Shown one piece after another: positions 51,093 through 60,397 of a stretch of 64,000 bases of DNA (the stretch's first letter is position 1; the number at the start of each line of letters is the position of its first letter). The stretch lies in assembly GCF_003054705.1 (NCBI RefSeq), contig NZ_QAYX01000019.1, positions 248,001 through 312,000 of the forward strand, written 5' to 3'. The position numbers and the translations under genes are program-made. The notes under the pieces are model-generated. The model saw only the letters and a program-made list of their open reading frames with translations. It was not told the DNA's origin and did not search any database. The stretch comes from Opitutus sp. ER46 (GTDB lineage Bacteria; Verrucomicrobiota; Verrucomicrobiia; Opitutales; Opitutaceae).

Positions 51093-53387
51093 TTGGCCTT
51101 CTCCCGTCCCAGTCCCAGCTCCGCCTCCGCCACGCTCACCGGCGTCGTCGAGCGGATCATTTTCCTGAACGAGGAGAACCACTACACGATCGCGGAGTTC
51201 CGCCCCGACGTCCCGCCCGCCAGCGCCGCCGCCGGCAAGCCCGCCAAGCCTGAGCCGGTCACCATCGTCGGCCCGCTCCCCGGCGTCGAATGCGGCGAGA
51301 CGCTCCACCTCACGGGCGAGTGGACGCGCCACGCCCAGCACGGCGCCCAGTTCAAGATCGCGACGTTCCGTAGCGAGCTGCCCGCCAGCGTGTACGGGAT
51401 TCGCAAATACCTCGGCAGCGGCCTCGTCCCCGGCATCGGCAAGGTCTACGCCAACAAGATCGTCGACGCCTTCGGCACCGACACGTTCCGCATCCTGAGC
51501 GAGGAGTCCGGCCGGTTGCGCGACGTCGCCGGCATCGGCCGCAAGCGCGCCACCGCCATCAAGCAGGCGTGGGATTCCAAGCGCACCGAGCGCGAGCTCT
51601 ACATCTTCCTCCAGACCTACGGCGTCACGCCCGCCCAGTGCGTGAAGCTCGTGAAGCAGTACGGCGCCCAGGCCAAGACCGTGCTCACGAGCGAGCCTTA
51701 CCGCGCGGCGCGCGAGATCGACGGCATTGGTTTCAAGACCGCCGACCGCATCGCCATCAACCTGGGCTTTGCCAACGACGCCCCGCCGCGCATCGACGCC
51801 GGCATCCAGTTCGCCCTCGAGACGCTCCAGGAGGAGGGCCACACCGCCTACGGCGAGACCGACCTCGCCGACTACACCGCCAACCTCCTCGAGACCGAGG
51901 GCCGGCTCGTCGCCGCCCGCATCGTCGTGCAGGTCCAGGACAAGGCCCTCGTTCGCCAGGGCGCGGCCGGCACGCCCGGCGCCCTCATCCAACTCCCGCA
52001 CAACGACCGGGCCGAGCAGAAGATCGCCGACACCGTCGCGCGGCTGCTCCGCGTCGGCAGCGGGCTGCCGCCCATCAAGATCGATGCGGCGGTCCAGTGG
52101 GCCGAGCAGAAGGCGGGTTTCACGTTCGCCGAGCTTCAGCGGGTCGCCCTCAAGAGCGCCCTGTCCTGCAAGCTCTCCGTCCTCACCGGCGGTCCCGGCA
52201 CGGGCAAAACCACGATCCTGCGCGCGCTCGTCGAGATCCTGAAGGCCAAGAAGGTCCGCGTACACCTCGCCGCCCCCACCGGCCGCGCTGCGCAGCGGCT
52301 CGCCGAGACCACCGGCGGCTTCGCCTCCACCATCCACCGGCTCCTCCGCTACGACGCCGCGGCCGGCGGGTTCACCGCCAACGAGAGCGATCCGCTGCAC
52401 ACCGACTTCCTCATCGTCGACGAGGCCTCGATGCTCGACACGCGCCTCGCCGCCGCGCTGCTGCAGGCCGTCCCGTCGCGCGCGCACATTCTCCTCGTGG
52501 GCGACACCGACCAGTTGCCCAGCGTCGGCGCCGGCAATGTGCTCAAGGACCTCATCAGCGCCGCCACCCACCTCGACCGCGAGGGCAGCGGCGCCGCGGG
52601 CCGGATGCCCGTGACGCGCCTCGCCGTCATCTTCCGCCAGCAGGGCCAGAGCCAGATCGTCACCACCGCCCACGCCATCAACGAGGGCAACCCGATGCTG
52701 CCGACCGTCCTGCCCGACGTCGCGAGCGCGCAGGTCTGGTCCGACCTCAACTTCATCGCCGCGCTCGATGCCGAGGACTGCCTGCGCAAGGTCATCCAGC
52801 TCGTCACCGAGTTCATCCCGCGCGTGCTGAAATGGCCGCACCCGATCCGCGACGTGCAGGTCCTCGCCCCAATGCACAAGGGCACCGCCGGCGTGGGCAA
52901 CTTCAACCTCGAGCTCCAGGGCGCGCTCAACCCCCACGAGACCGGACTCCGCACCGCCACCGGCGAGTACCGCGCGGGCGACAAGGTCATCCAGCTCCGG
53001 AACAACTACGACAAGAACCTCTTCAACGGTGACATCGGGACGGTGGTGGCGGTGCACGCCGACCGCGGCACGATGGAAGCGGAGTTCGATGGCGAGCGGC
53101 ACACCTTCGAGCGCTCGGAGTTCGGCGACCTCGCCCTCGCGTACGCGATCAGCATCCACAAGTCACAGGGCAGCGAATATCCCGTGGTGGTCGTGCCGCT
53201 GCTGAAGGCGCACTTCATGATGCTGCAGCGAAACCTGATCTACACCGCGATCACGCGCGGGAAGAAGAAGGTCTTCATCGTCGGCGACCCGACCGCCTAC
53301 GCGATGGCCGTCCGCAACAGCGAATCCAAACTCCGCCTCACCCACCTCCAGGAAAAGACGCTCCAGGCCGTCAGCGGCAAACGCTGA
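51093..53387 (+). CDS. recD2: RecD2-type ATP-dependent DNA helicase
   Basis: 764 residues. An OB-like N-terminal domain (ATLTGVVERIIFLNEENHYT) precedes helix-hairpin-helix units (YLGSGLVPGIGKVYANKIVD, LRDVAGIGRKRATAIKQAWD), then a SF1 helicase core: Walker A VLTGGPGTGKTTILRALVE, Walker B FLIVDEASMLDTRLAAAL, GDTDQLPSVGAGNVLKDL, and the C-terminal LAYAISIHKSQGSEYPVVVV. RecD2 enzymes act in repair without RecBC. The start is TTG at 51093; an upstream alternative is unlikely. Confidence 0.95.
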   Translation: MAFSRPSPSSASATLTGVVERIIFLNEENHYTIAEFRPDVPPASAAAGKPAKPEPVTIVGPLPGVECGETLHLTGEWTRHAQHGAQFKIATFRSELPASVYGIRKYLGSGLVPGIGKVYANKIVDAFGTDTFRILSEESGRLRDVAGIGRKRATAIKQAWDSKRTERELYIFLQTYGVTPAQCVKLVKQYGAQAKTVLTSEPYRAAREIDGIGFKTADRIAINLGFANDAPPRIDAGIQFALETLQEEGHTAYGETDLADYTANLLETEGRLVAARIVVQVQDKALVRQGAAGTPGALIQLPHNDRAEQKIADTVARLLRVGSGLPPIKIDAAVQWAEQKAGFTFAELQRVALKSALSCKLSVLTGGPGTGKTTILRALVEILKAKKVRVHLAAPTGRAAQRLAETTGGFASTIHRLLRYDAAAGGFTANESDPLHTDFLIVDEASMLDTRLAAALLQAVPSRAHILLVGDTDQLPSVGAGNVLKDLISAATHLDREGSGAAGRMPVTRLAVIFRQQGQSQIVTTAHAINEGNPMLPTVLPDVASAQVWSDLNFIAALDAEDCLRKVIQLVTEFIPRVLKWPHPIRDVQVLAPMHKGTAGVGNFNLELQGALNPHETGLRTATGEYRAGDKVIQLRNNYDKNLFNGDIGTVVAVHADRGTMEAEFDGERHTFERSEFGDLALAYAISIHKSQGSEYPVVVVPLLKAHFMMLQRNLIYTAITRGKKKVFIVGDPTAYAMAVRNSESKLRLTHLQEKTLQAVSGKR

Positions 53388-53510
53388 ACCCAAGCCCGGG
53401 CTCCCGCCGCGCATCGATCGCGCTAGCGCCCACGGCGGTCGGTCACCTGCCTCACAGGCGGGTGAATTCCAACTCTGATCAGGCAGCGAGATCTCATATC
53501 CGGCAGCCGA

Positions 53511-53819
53511 TCACCGTGACTCTGCAGGCAACGGTCGGGTTGCGAGCCTTTCATTGTGCGTCTTCACCATTGCGAACCCGGCGATGGCGACGGCCCAAAA
53601 CAGAGTTAGCATCAACCACCGCCAACGCTTGGCTCCGGTCTTTCCGAACGGATTCCACGGTGATTCTGCCGTCTCCGACAGAGTCTGAAAGTCTGCCCGG
53701 GTGATGGGCAATCTATGCAAACGACGAGAGGCCCAGATCAGCCCGATCACGACGAAAACGCCCCCGAATCCCGCAAAGCCCGCAGCGATCAACATAAACG
53801 TGTATTCCGGATTGCTCAT
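53511..53819 (-). CDS. Small hypothetical membrane protein, two helices
   Basis: 102 residues. TM1 about 8-29 (FMLIAAGFAGFGGVFVVIGL) and TM2 about 68-84 (WLMLTLFWAVAIAGFAMV), separated by a hydrophilic loop with SRRLHRLPITRADFQTLSE. No family recognised. It lies isolated between RecD2 (convergent) and the palindrome-bearing region upstream, whose four repeats may control it. Confidence 0.55.
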   Translation of the reverse strand: MSNPEYTFMLIAAGFAGFGGVFVVIGLIWASRRLHRLPITRADFQTLSETAESPWNPFGKTGAKRWRWLMLTLFWAVAIAGFAMVKTHNERLATRPLPAESR

Positions 53820-53996
53820 ATATCATGGAGCAACGCTTCCCAGCAGACGTCACCGTGCTGAATGCTGAGCCTGGCGGCGGTAGGGCGTCAAATTGGCAGT
53901 TTTCCCGTTCCCAAGCCCTGACCTCGTCAGCCTCGCGCGGAACATCACCGCGCACGCCTGTATCGAAGATCTGGCGACAATTATCTCCCCGCGAAG

Positions 53997-54015
53997 TGTC
54001 ACGTATTACGTGACA
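53997..54015. promoter_or_regulatory. 19-bp palindrome, copy 1
   Basis: TGTCACGTATTACGTGACA: perfect inverted repeat with a single central base. First of four copies, with starts at 53997, 54043, 54098 and 54144. Confidence 0.8.
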
Positions 54016-54042
54016 ATTCCCGCGCGCGGCTCCGGCGGATAG

Positions 54043-54061
54043 TGTCACGTAATACGTGACA
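54043..54061. promoter_or_regulatory. 19-bp palindrome, copy 2
   Basis: TGTCACGTAATACGTGACA; symmetry extends two more bases each side (54041-54063). Confidence 0.8.
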
Positions 54062-54097
54062 CTCGGGCGGGCACGCCAGAGGGAGATCCACGAAAAG

Positions 54098-54116
54098 TGT
54101 CACGTAATGCGTGACA
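54098..54116. promoter_or_regulatory. 19-bp palindrome, copy 3 (one mismatch)
   Basis: TGTCACGTAATGCGTGACA: one substitution breaks the symmetry. Spacing of copy starts is 46, 55 and 46 bp. Confidence 0.75.
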
Positions 54117-54143
54117 GTTGGCGCACGCGGCGGAGGGCGGAGT

Positions 54144-54162
54144 TGTCACGTAATACGTGACA
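54144..54162. promoter_or_regulatory. 19-bp palindrome, copy 4
   Basis: TGTCACGTAATACGTGACA, identical to copy 2; 90 bp beyond the stop codon of uxaA. Confidence 0.8.
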
Positions 54163-54252
54163 CTTTCCGACCGCATTTCCGCCGCGTTCAGTCTTTCAGT
54201 ATTCCGCCTTCAGCCTTTCTGAGCGCGCGTCCGCGCGCGCTCAGCGGCGCGC

Positions 54253-55743
54253 TCAGAGCGTCACGCCGTCCTTGAAGATCGCGATCTCGCGGAAGCCGTT
54301 CAGCTCGTTGCGGGCGGGCTGGCCGCTGGCGGTCATGATGACTTCGTCGAGCAGCTTGGCCGCGAGCGAGTCCATCGTCTCCTTCTCGAGGAGCTGGCCG
54401 GCGTTGAAATCGATCCAGTTCTCCTTCCGCGTCGCGAGGTCGCTGTTCGTCGCGATCTTGAACGTTGGGATCGGGCCGCCGAGCGGCGTGCCGCGGCCGG
54501 TCGTGAAGAGCACGAGGTGCGCGCCGGACGCCGCCAGCGCGGTCACGGACACGATGTCGTTGCCCGGGCCGGTGAGGAAATTCAGGCCGCGCTGCTGCAG
54601 CCGGCCGCCGTACGGGAGAATGTCCACGACCGGCGAGGTGCCGCCCTTCTGCAGGCAGCCGAGCGACTTCTCCTCGAGCGTGGTGATGCCGCCGTCCTTG
54701 TTGCCCGGTGACGGATTCTCGTAAACGACCTGGCCGTGGCGGAGGAAGTACTCCTTGAAGCCGTTGATCATCGCCACGCAGCGATCGAAGACCGGGCGCG
54801 TGACGCAGCGGTTCATGAACAGCGCCTCGGCGCCGAACATCTCCGGCACCTCGGTCAGGATGGAGGTGCCGCCGCGCGCGATCAGCTGGTCGGAAAACGC
54901 GCCCACCAGCGGGTTCGCGGTGATGCCGGAGAAGCCGTCGGAGCCGCCGCACTTGAGGCCGACGCGCAGCTCGGAGACCGGGACCTTTTCGCGGTGGAAG
55001 CCCGCGGCGTACTCGATCAGCGAGTCGAGCATCTTGCGGCCGGCGGCGAGTTCGTCGCCCACCTCCTGGGCCACCATGAAACGGTACCGCGGCGAGTCCG
55101 CCTCCGGGATCAGCTTCCGGAAGCTCGCCATCGTGTTGTTCTCACAACCGAGGCCGATGATCAGCACGCCCGCGGCGTTCGGATGCTGCGCCAGGGCCGC
55201 CAGCACGCGCTGCGTGGTGGCGTGGTCATCGCCGAGCTGCGAGCAGCCGTAGGGATGCGACATCGCGTGGACGCCCGTGATGTTGCCGGGGAGCGCCCGC
55301 GCGTTGAGCTGCCGCGCGAGGGTCTGCGCGATCTCGTTCACGCAGCCCACAGTCGGGATGATCCAGATCTCGTTGCGGATGCCCACCTCGCCGTTCGGGC
55401 GACGGTAGCCCATGAAGGTCTTGCCGTCGTCGATCGGACGCAGCGGCTCGATCGCCGGTGCGTACTGGTAATCCAAAACGCCCTCCAGGTTGGTGCGCAC
55501 GTTCTGCACGTGCACCCAGCCACCCTCGCCCACGTCGCTCGTCGCGCGCCCGATCGGCTGGCCGAACTTGATGATCGGCTCGCCGGCGCGGATCGCCCGC
55601 AGCGCGATCTTGTGCGCCGGCGGCACCGCCGCCGCCAGCCGCACGGAGCGGCCGGCAACGTCCACGGTCAGGCCGGCGTCCAAGCTGCGCAGGGACACGG
55701 CGACATTGTCACGGGGGTGGATCTGGAGGACGGGGTTTTTCAT
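54253..55743 (-). CDS. uxaA: Altronate dehydratase
   Basis: 496 residues, the usual length. N-terminal SAF-like domain (residues 1-95: NPVLQIHPRDNVAVSLRSLD), then the catalytic domain with GYRRPNGEVGIRNEIWIIPT, HAMSHPYGCSQLGDDHATTQ, GLGCENNTMASFR and GLKCGGSDGFSGITANPLVG, all hallmark UxaA/GarD sequences. It dehydrates D-altronate to 2-keto-3-deoxygluconate in galacturonate breakdown. It follows uxaB by 4 bp, an obvious operon. Confidence 0.95.
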   Translation of the reverse strand: MKNPVLQIHPRDNVAVSLRSLDAGLTVDVAGRSVRLAAAVPPAHKIALRAIRAGEPIIKFGQPIGRATSDVGEGGWVHVQNVRTNLEGVLDYQYAPAIEPLRPIDDGKTFMGYRRPNGEVGIRNEIWIIPTVGCVNEIAQTLARQLNARALPGNITGVHAMSHPYGCSQLGDDHATTQRVLAALAQHPNAAGVLIIGLGCENNTMASFRKLIPEADSPRYRFMVAQEVGDELAAGRKMLDSLIEYAAGFHREKVPVSELRVGLKCGGSDGFSGITANPLVGAFSDQLIARGGTSILTEVPEMFGAEALFMNRCVTRPVFDRCVAMINGFKEYFLRHGQVVYENPSPGNKDGGITTLEEKSLGCLQKGGTSPVVDILPYGGRLQQRGLNFLTGPGNDIVSVTALAASGAHLVLFTTGRGTPLGGPIPTFKIATNSDLATRKENWIDFNAGQLLEKETMDSLAAKLLDEVIMTASGQPARNELNGFREIAIFKDGVTL

Positions 55744-55747
55744 TACG

Positions 55748-57277
55748 TTAGCTCTTCAAGGCTGCGGTGACGGCCGCGCGCGCGCCCTGCGTGGCGATCG
55801 TCTCGAGGCTGCGGGCGACCAAGGTGGTCAGGCCGGCAACTTGGTTGAGATCCTGACCCCAGAACTCGGCGTGGGCGAGCGTGGTCGTGGCCAGCTCCTG
55901 CCAGTTCTTGGTCAGCTCGGCCTTGCGCCAGGCCGCGGAGAAGTGCGCCAGCACGGCGGCATCGTCGCGGATCGGGTAAGCCTTGCCGTCGCGGTGGCCC
56001 TGCAGCTCGTTGGTCGTGACCTGCGTGCCGCGGTAGAACGCGATCAGCGCGGCGAGCGAGAACGAGAGTGCCACGGGCAGCTTGCCCTTGGCCTTCTGGT
56101 AATCGAGCAGCGAGGGCAGCACGCGGACCTTCCACTTCGAGACCGAGTTCAGCGAGATCGAGAGCAGCTCGTGGCGGACGAACGGGTTGCGAAAACGCTC
56201 GAGAACCGACTCGGCGTACGCGCGCTTCTCGGCTTCGGGCAGCGCGACCGTCGGAAGGATCTCGTCGAACACCGCGCGGCGCACGAACGCGCCGAACGTC
56301 ACGTCCTCGACCATGTCGCGGACGGTGTCCAGGCCCGCCAGGTAGGCGCCGAGCACGCTGGAGGTGTGCGCGCCATTGAGCACGCGGACCTTGCGCGTGC
56401 GGTACGGCGTGAGGTCGTCGGTCCAGACCACGTTGAGCCCGGCCTTGGTGAACGGCAGTTCGTCGGCCAGGTGCTTGGGCCCTTCAATGACCCACAGGTG
56501 GAAGTACTCGGCGGCGACGATCAGCTTGTCGTCATAGCCGAGGTCCTTGCGGAGCTGCTCGACCTCGGCGCGGGGATACCCCGGGACGATCCGGTCCACC
56601 AATGTGTTAAGGAAGTAGTTCGCCTCCTTGATCCAGGTGGTGAACGCGGCCGGGAGCGCCCACTTCTGGGCGTGCTCGAGGACGATGCGGCGGAGGTTGT
56701 CGCCATTGCGGTCGATCAGCTCGCACGGCAGGAAAATCAGGCCCTTCTTCGGGTCGCCGTTCACCGCGTTGAAGCGCTCGAACAGGAGCGACGCAACCTT
56801 GGCGGGGAAGCTCTCGGGGCAGACGCCCTGGGAGTAGGTCTCGGCGACGTAAGCGATGCCGGCCTCGGTGGTGTTGGAGAGCACGAAGCGGATATCGTTG
56901 CCGCGGAATGCGTTCACGAGATCGGACCACTGCTCGTAAGGGTTCACCGCGCGGCGGGTCGCCGTGACGATGCGGCGGGCCTCGACGACCTTGCCGTTCT
57001 GCACGCCGCGCATGAGCAGCGTGTAGATGCCGTCCTGCGCGTTCAGCTCGCTGGCCATGCCTTGGCGGATCGGCTGGGCGACGAGCACGTTGCTGCGGAA
57101 CAGCTGTTGCGAGTTTACCTCGTCGATCATCCAGTCGGCGAAGGCGCGCAGGAAGTTGCCCTCCCCGAACTGCACGACGCGTTCCGGGTACTCGTCGGCC
57201 GGACCCCGCGCAACGGAGGGGGCGAGCTTCTTTTGAGCTCGGAGAAGGTTTCGACTGAGAGATGTGCTCGTGGACAT
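55748..57277 (-). CDS. uxaB: Tagaturonate reductase (altronate oxidoreductase)
   Basis: 509 residues. Mannitol dehydrogenase family: ERVVQFGEGNFLRAFADWMI at the NAD site, FVLSNTTEAGIAYVAETYSQ, FLPCELIDRNGDNLRRIVLE, and the catalytic Lys/His region (VRVLNGAHTSSVLGAYLAGL, RNPFVRHELLSISLNSVSKW). It reduces tagaturonate to altronate with NADH. The product goes to UxaA. No uxaC isomerase or kdgK/kdgA is in the window. Confidence 0.94.
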   Translation of the reverse strand: MSTSTSLSRNLLRAQKKLAPSVARGPADEYPERVVQFGEGNFLRAFADWMIDEVNSQQLFRSNVLVAQPIRQGMASELNAQDGIYTLLMRGVQNGKVVEARRIVTATRRAVNPYEQWSDLVNAFRGNDIRFVLSNTTEAGIAYVAETYSQGVCPESFPAKVASLLFERFNAVNGDPKKGLIFLPCELIDRNGDNLRRIVLEHAQKWALPAAFTTWIKEANYFLNTLVDRIVPGYPRAEVEQLRKDLGYDDKLIVAAEYFHLWVIEGPKHLADELPFTKAGLNVVWTDDLTPYRTRKVRVLNGAHTSSVLGAYLAGLDTVRDMVEDVTFGAFVRRAVFDEILPTVALPEAEKRAYAESVLERFRNPFVRHELLSISLNSVSKWKVRVLPSLLDYQKAKGKLPVALSFSLAALIAFYRGTQVTTNELQGHRDGKAYPIRDDAAVLAHFSAAWRKAELTKNWQELATTTLAHAEFWGQDLNQVAGLTTLVARSLETIATQGARAAVTAALKS

Positions 57278-57719
57278 AGATTTTCGGATTGGTACCGTGG
57301 GAGGTGTGATCGTCCAGCTCCATGAAGATCACGGTCACCGCGGATGAATTTCGATTCACCGAGACCGCCCTAAAGCGCGGCTAAATTCGAGCTACCCGAT
57401 ACAAGAATGCCAAAAGATGCATAGGGGCTCCGTCGTGGGACAGCCGGACTACAGATTGGCCATTAGGACCATTTACAGGTTCCCATGTATCAACCTCGCT
57501 GCTCATCGGCACTTACGAACGTGAGCATCGAGACGGGTGGCGGCGTGGCGGATGAGGTGGGCAAATTGAGCCCGCCGACCTCCTGCGCTGCCGGGAGCCT
57601 GGATGCGGTGGCGTCCTTCTGGTCGCGGTCGTTTCAGTAATAGGCGCAGCCGCGCTCCTGCAGCTCACCTGCAAGCAAGCATGCTAGGCCGCCGCGTGCC
57701 ACCACCCGCCACGCCGGGT
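57278..57719. other. Intergenic region upstream of uxaBA
   Basis: 442 bp, less GC-rich than its surroundings. A candidate leftward promoter lies at 57385-57413 (-35 TTGGCA, 17-bp spacer, -10 TCGAAT, read on the minus strand). Downstream of it, 57345-57358, is an inverted repeat TGAAT-4-ATTCA that could be an operator. The remaining part (57480-57719) shows nothing recognisable and runs into the 3' end of the DMT gene. Confidence 0.4.
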
Positions 57720-58646
57720 TCAGGCCTGCAGGTCCGAGCTCGGGACGGGCTTCCGGCGGACGCGTTCGCGGTACACGAGGTAGAGGCCGGAGCCGGTGAC
57801 GATCAGCGCGCCGGTGATGGTCCAGCGATCGGGCACTTCGCCGAAGACCGCGATCCCGAGGACAACGGCGCCGAGGATCTGCGCGTAGTAGAAGGGCGCC
57901 AGCAGCGAGGCCGGCGCGTGGCGGTGAGCGAGGATCAGCAGCCAGTGGGCGAGCGCGCCAAACGAGCCCAGCACCGCGAGCACGCCCCAGGTCAGCGCCG
58001 AGGTCGGCGTTTCCCACACGAACGGCGCGACCGGCAGCATCACCACCGAGCCGACCAGGCCCGTGTAGAACATGGTGGTCTCGGGCGCGTCGAACGCCGC
58101 AAGCCGGCGCGTGAGGATCGAGTAGATCGCGTTCGCCACCGCCGCGACCAGCGCCAGCAGCCCGGCCGGATGGATCGCGCCGCTGAAGGGACGCGTGACA
58201 ATCAGCACGCCGCAAAACCCGACCGCCACCGCCACGACGCGACGCGGCCCGATCTTCTCGCCGAGCAGCGGCGCCGCCATCAGGGCAACCAGCAGCGGCG
58301 CGGCGAACGTGATCGCCGTCAGTTGCGTGAGCTCGATGAAACGCAGCGCGGTCCACCCCGACGCCGTCGCCACCACGACGCACAGCGCGCGGCCGCACTG
58401 CAATCCGAGGTGCTGTGTGCGCATGAGGCCGGGCCGGGTGAGCGGATTGAAGAACAACCCCGTGAGCGCGAAGCTGAAGACGTAGCGTACCGCGATGGTT
58501 TGCCAGGGATTGAGCACGCGCCCGAGCCACTTGGCCGAGGCATCCATGCACGAGAAGCAAAGCACCGCGCCCACAATCAGGAGCACGCCCGCGAGCGTTC
58601 GCGAGGAGCGCTCAGGCATCGGTGAGGCAGCAGGTGCGACAGACAT
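57720..58646 (-). CDS. EamA/DMT-family transporter
   Basis: 308 residues with about ten hydrophobic helices in two EamA repeats (first: LAGVLLIVGAVLCFSCMDAS ... ITFAAPLLVALMAAPLLGEK; second: GLLALVAAVANAIYSILTRR ... PFYYAQILGAVVLGIAVFGE). LGEK and FGE at the repeat ends are typical. Likely exports a metabolite or amino acid. ATG at 58646; uxaB upstream is 442 bp away and on the same strand. Confidence 0.9.
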   Translation of the reverse strand: MSVAPAASPMPERSSRTLAGVLLIVGAVLCFSCMDASAKWLGRVLNPWQTIAVRYVFSFALTGLFFNPLTRPGLMRTQHLGLQCGRALCVVVATASGWTALRFIELTQLTAITFAAPLLVALMAAPLLGEKIGPRRVVAVAVGFCGVLIVTRPFSGAIHPAGLLALVAAVANAIYSILTRRLAAFDAPETTMFYTGLVGSVVMLPVAPFVWETPTSALTWGVLAVLGSFGALAHWLLILAHRHAPASLLAPFYYAQILGAVVLGIAVFGEVPDRWTITGALIVTGSGLYLVYRERVRRKPVPSSDLQA

Positions 58647-58695
58647 GAAGCGCCCACGCTAACGTTTCGCGCCGCCGTGAAAAGGCCGCGCATCA

Positions 58696-58731
58696 TTCGG
58701 TTTTCGCGGTTTTCGCGTCGCGAAAACCGAA
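58696..58731. repeat. TTTTCGCG stem-loop with doubled left arm
   Basis: Left arm TTCGGTTTTCGCG (58696-58708), right arm CGCGAAAACCGAA (58719-58731). Within it, GGTTTTCGCG/CGCGAAAACC (58708-58728) forms a tighter perfect palindrome around one base, because the left arm is partly duplicated. Member of the TTTCGC stem-loop family. Confidence 0.85.
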
Positions 58732-58824
58732 ATCAAAGGAGCTTGGGTCCAAACGTCACCGATCCCCTCCGTTTCCTCCCTTCCCTCCTGTTCAAACCGC
58801 CTTGGATCCGTCCCTGCATTTCCT

Positions 58825-58955
58825 GCCTCTTCGTGCCTCTTCGTGGCCAACCCTGCCTTTCTCCGGCCCGGCCTCTGCGAACTCTGCTCCCTCCTGTTCA
58901 CTGCCTTCGTTCCATCGTCCCTTTTCGTGCCTCTTCGTGCCTCTTCGTGGTCTCC
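58825..58955. repeat. CCTCTTCGTG tract
   Basis: Several GCCTCTTCGTG units, twice as tandem pairs (58827-58849 and 58927-58951), separated by CT-rich DNA. Confidence 0.75.
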
Positions 58956-59005
58956 CACTTCCGGCTTCAGCCGGTTCGTCGTCCGCTTCAGGCTCTCCGG
59001 CTTCC

Positions 59006-60397
59006 ATGCTCACGCCCGCCGATCGCACCCAGCAGCGTGCCGCGCTGATCGCCGCCACGATGGCGTCATTTCTGACGCCGTTCCTCGGCTCCTCGATCGT
59101 CGTCGCGTTGCCAGCGATTGGTGCCGAGCTCGGCCTCACGGCCGTTCAGCTCAGCTGGGTGGCGGCCGCGTTCATGCTCGGCTCGGCGGTGTGCCTGGTG
59201 CCATTCGGACGCATCGCTGACCTCGTCGGCCGCAAGCGGGTGTTCGTCACCGGCACCGTGTGCTTCACGCTCACCACGCTCGCCTGCGGGCTGGCCCACT
59301 CGACGGTGTTCCTGATCACCGCCCGCGCTCTCCAAGGCATGAGCGCCGCGATGATTTTTGGCACCGGCCTAGCGATCCTGACCTCGGCGTTTCCCGCCAA
59401 CCAGCGCGGCCGCGTCATCGGCTTCAACGCATCGGCCGTCTATATCGGGCTCTCGCTCGGGCCGTTCGTGGGCGGACTGCTCACGCGGCACTTCGGCTGG
59501 CAGAGCATCTTCTTCGCCACCGTGCCGCTGGGTGTCGCCTCCGCGATCGTGGCGGGCCGGGGCCTGCGCACCGAGGTGGTCGAGCGCACCACCAAGCCGT
59601 TCGACTATGTCGGCGTGGCGATCTACGCCACGATGCTGGTCGCCCTGATGGCCGGGGTATCGGCGCTGCCGCGGCCGGCGGGGCTCGGGTTGCTGGGCGC
59701 GGCGCTGGCTGCGGCGGTGATCTTCGTGCTCTGGGAGCGCCGGATGGAGCAGCCGATGCTCGACGTGCGCTTCCTCGTCGGAAACCCGGTGTTCGCGTGG
59801 TCCAACGTGTCCGCGTTCATCAACTACAGCGCGACCTCGACGGTCGCGTTCCTGATCAGCCTCTACCTGCAATACCTGCGCGGTTTCGATCCCGCGCAGG
59901 CCGGGTGCGTGCTGCTGGTGCAATCGGTGACGATGGCCGGGGTGAGTCCGTTCGCCGGCAAGCTGTCGGACAAGATCGAGCCGCGCATCATGGCCTCGGC
60001 CGGCATGGGGTTCACGGTGGCTGGCCTGATCATCCTCTGCTTCCTGCACGCCGATACCCCGCTGGCCGTGGTCATCACGACGCTCGTGGTGCTCGGCATC
60101 GGGTTCGGGCTCTTCTCCTCCCCCAACACGAATGCGGTGATGAGCTCGGTGCCAAAGGAGCGGCTCGGAGTCGCGTCCGCCACGCTGGGCACGATGCGGC
60201 TGCTCGGTCAGACCGTGAGCATGGGCCTGACTGTGGCGGTGCTGGCGGTTTCGGTCGGCCGCGCGGCGATCACGCCGGCGGTGCACCCGCAATTTCTTGA
60301 AGCGATGCGCGGCGTGTTCATCGCGTCCGCCGTCCTGTGCACGATCGGCGTCTTCGCCTCGCTCGCACGGGGAAATGTGCGGAAGCCAGAAGCCTGA
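59006..60397 (+). CDS. MFS transporter, 14-TM drug-efflux type (DHA2-like)
   Basis: 463 residues. LTPFLGSSIVVALPAIGAEL is the classic DHA2 helix-1 sequence; VPFGRIADLVGRKRVF the loop 2-3 motif; ARALQGMSAAMIFGTGLAIL and GLSLGPFVGGLLTRHFGWQS the drug-antiporter motif C region. About 13-14 hydrophobic helices. Probably exports a drug, sugar or metabolite with protons. The ATG at 59006 follows the CT-rich leader; the longer frame upstream encodes the TTCGTG repeat. Confidence 0.9.
   Translation: MLTPADRTQQRAALIAATMASFLTPFLGSSIVVALPAIGAELGLTAVQLSWVAAAFMLGSAVCLVPFGRIADLVGRKRVFVTGTVCFTLTTLACGLAHSTVFLITARALQGMSAAMIFGTGLAILTSAFPANQRGRVIGFNASAVYIGLSLGPFVGGLLTRHFGWQSIFFATVPLGVASAIVAGRGLRTEVVERTTKPFDYVGVAIYATMLVALMAGVSALPRPAGLGLLGAALAAAVIFVLWERRMEQPMLDVRFLVGNPVFAWSNVSAFINYSATSTVAFLISLYLQYLRGFDPAQAGCVLLVQSVTMAGVSPFAGKLSDKIEPRIMASAGMGFTVAGLIILCFLHADTPLAVVITTLVVLGIGFGLFSSPNTNAVMSSVPKERLGVASATLGTMRLLGQTVSMGLTVAVLAVSVGRAAITPAVHPQFLEAMRGVFIASAVLCTIGVFASLARGNVRKPEA

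Larger units (their letters stand above)
53820..54252. other. Intergenic region with four copies of a 19-bp palindrome
   Basis: 433 bp between two leftward genes. The left half (53820-53990) shows nothing beyond AT-neutral sequence; the right half holds the four palindromes and near 54195-54225 a TTCAGTCTTTCAG/TTCAGCCTTTCTG pair. No credible gene. Confidence 0.6.
58647..59005. other. Intergenic region with stem-loop and TTCGTG tract
   Basis: 359 bp between divergent genes: TTTTCGCG stem-loop (58696-58731), then CCTCTTCGTGCCTCTTCGTG units (58825-58955), then the CT-rich leader of the MFS gene. No gene seen. Confidence 0.6.

Noticed and set aside
53713-54048. Small gene upstream of the 53511 gene on the minus strand
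   Set aside because: It overlaps a palindrome and another gene in a different frame, and its composition is that of random GC-rich sequence.
53997-54162. Array of transcription terminators for uxaA
   Set aside because: The hairpins lack T-runs on either strand and four in a row at regular spacing would be redundant; protein-binding sites fit better.
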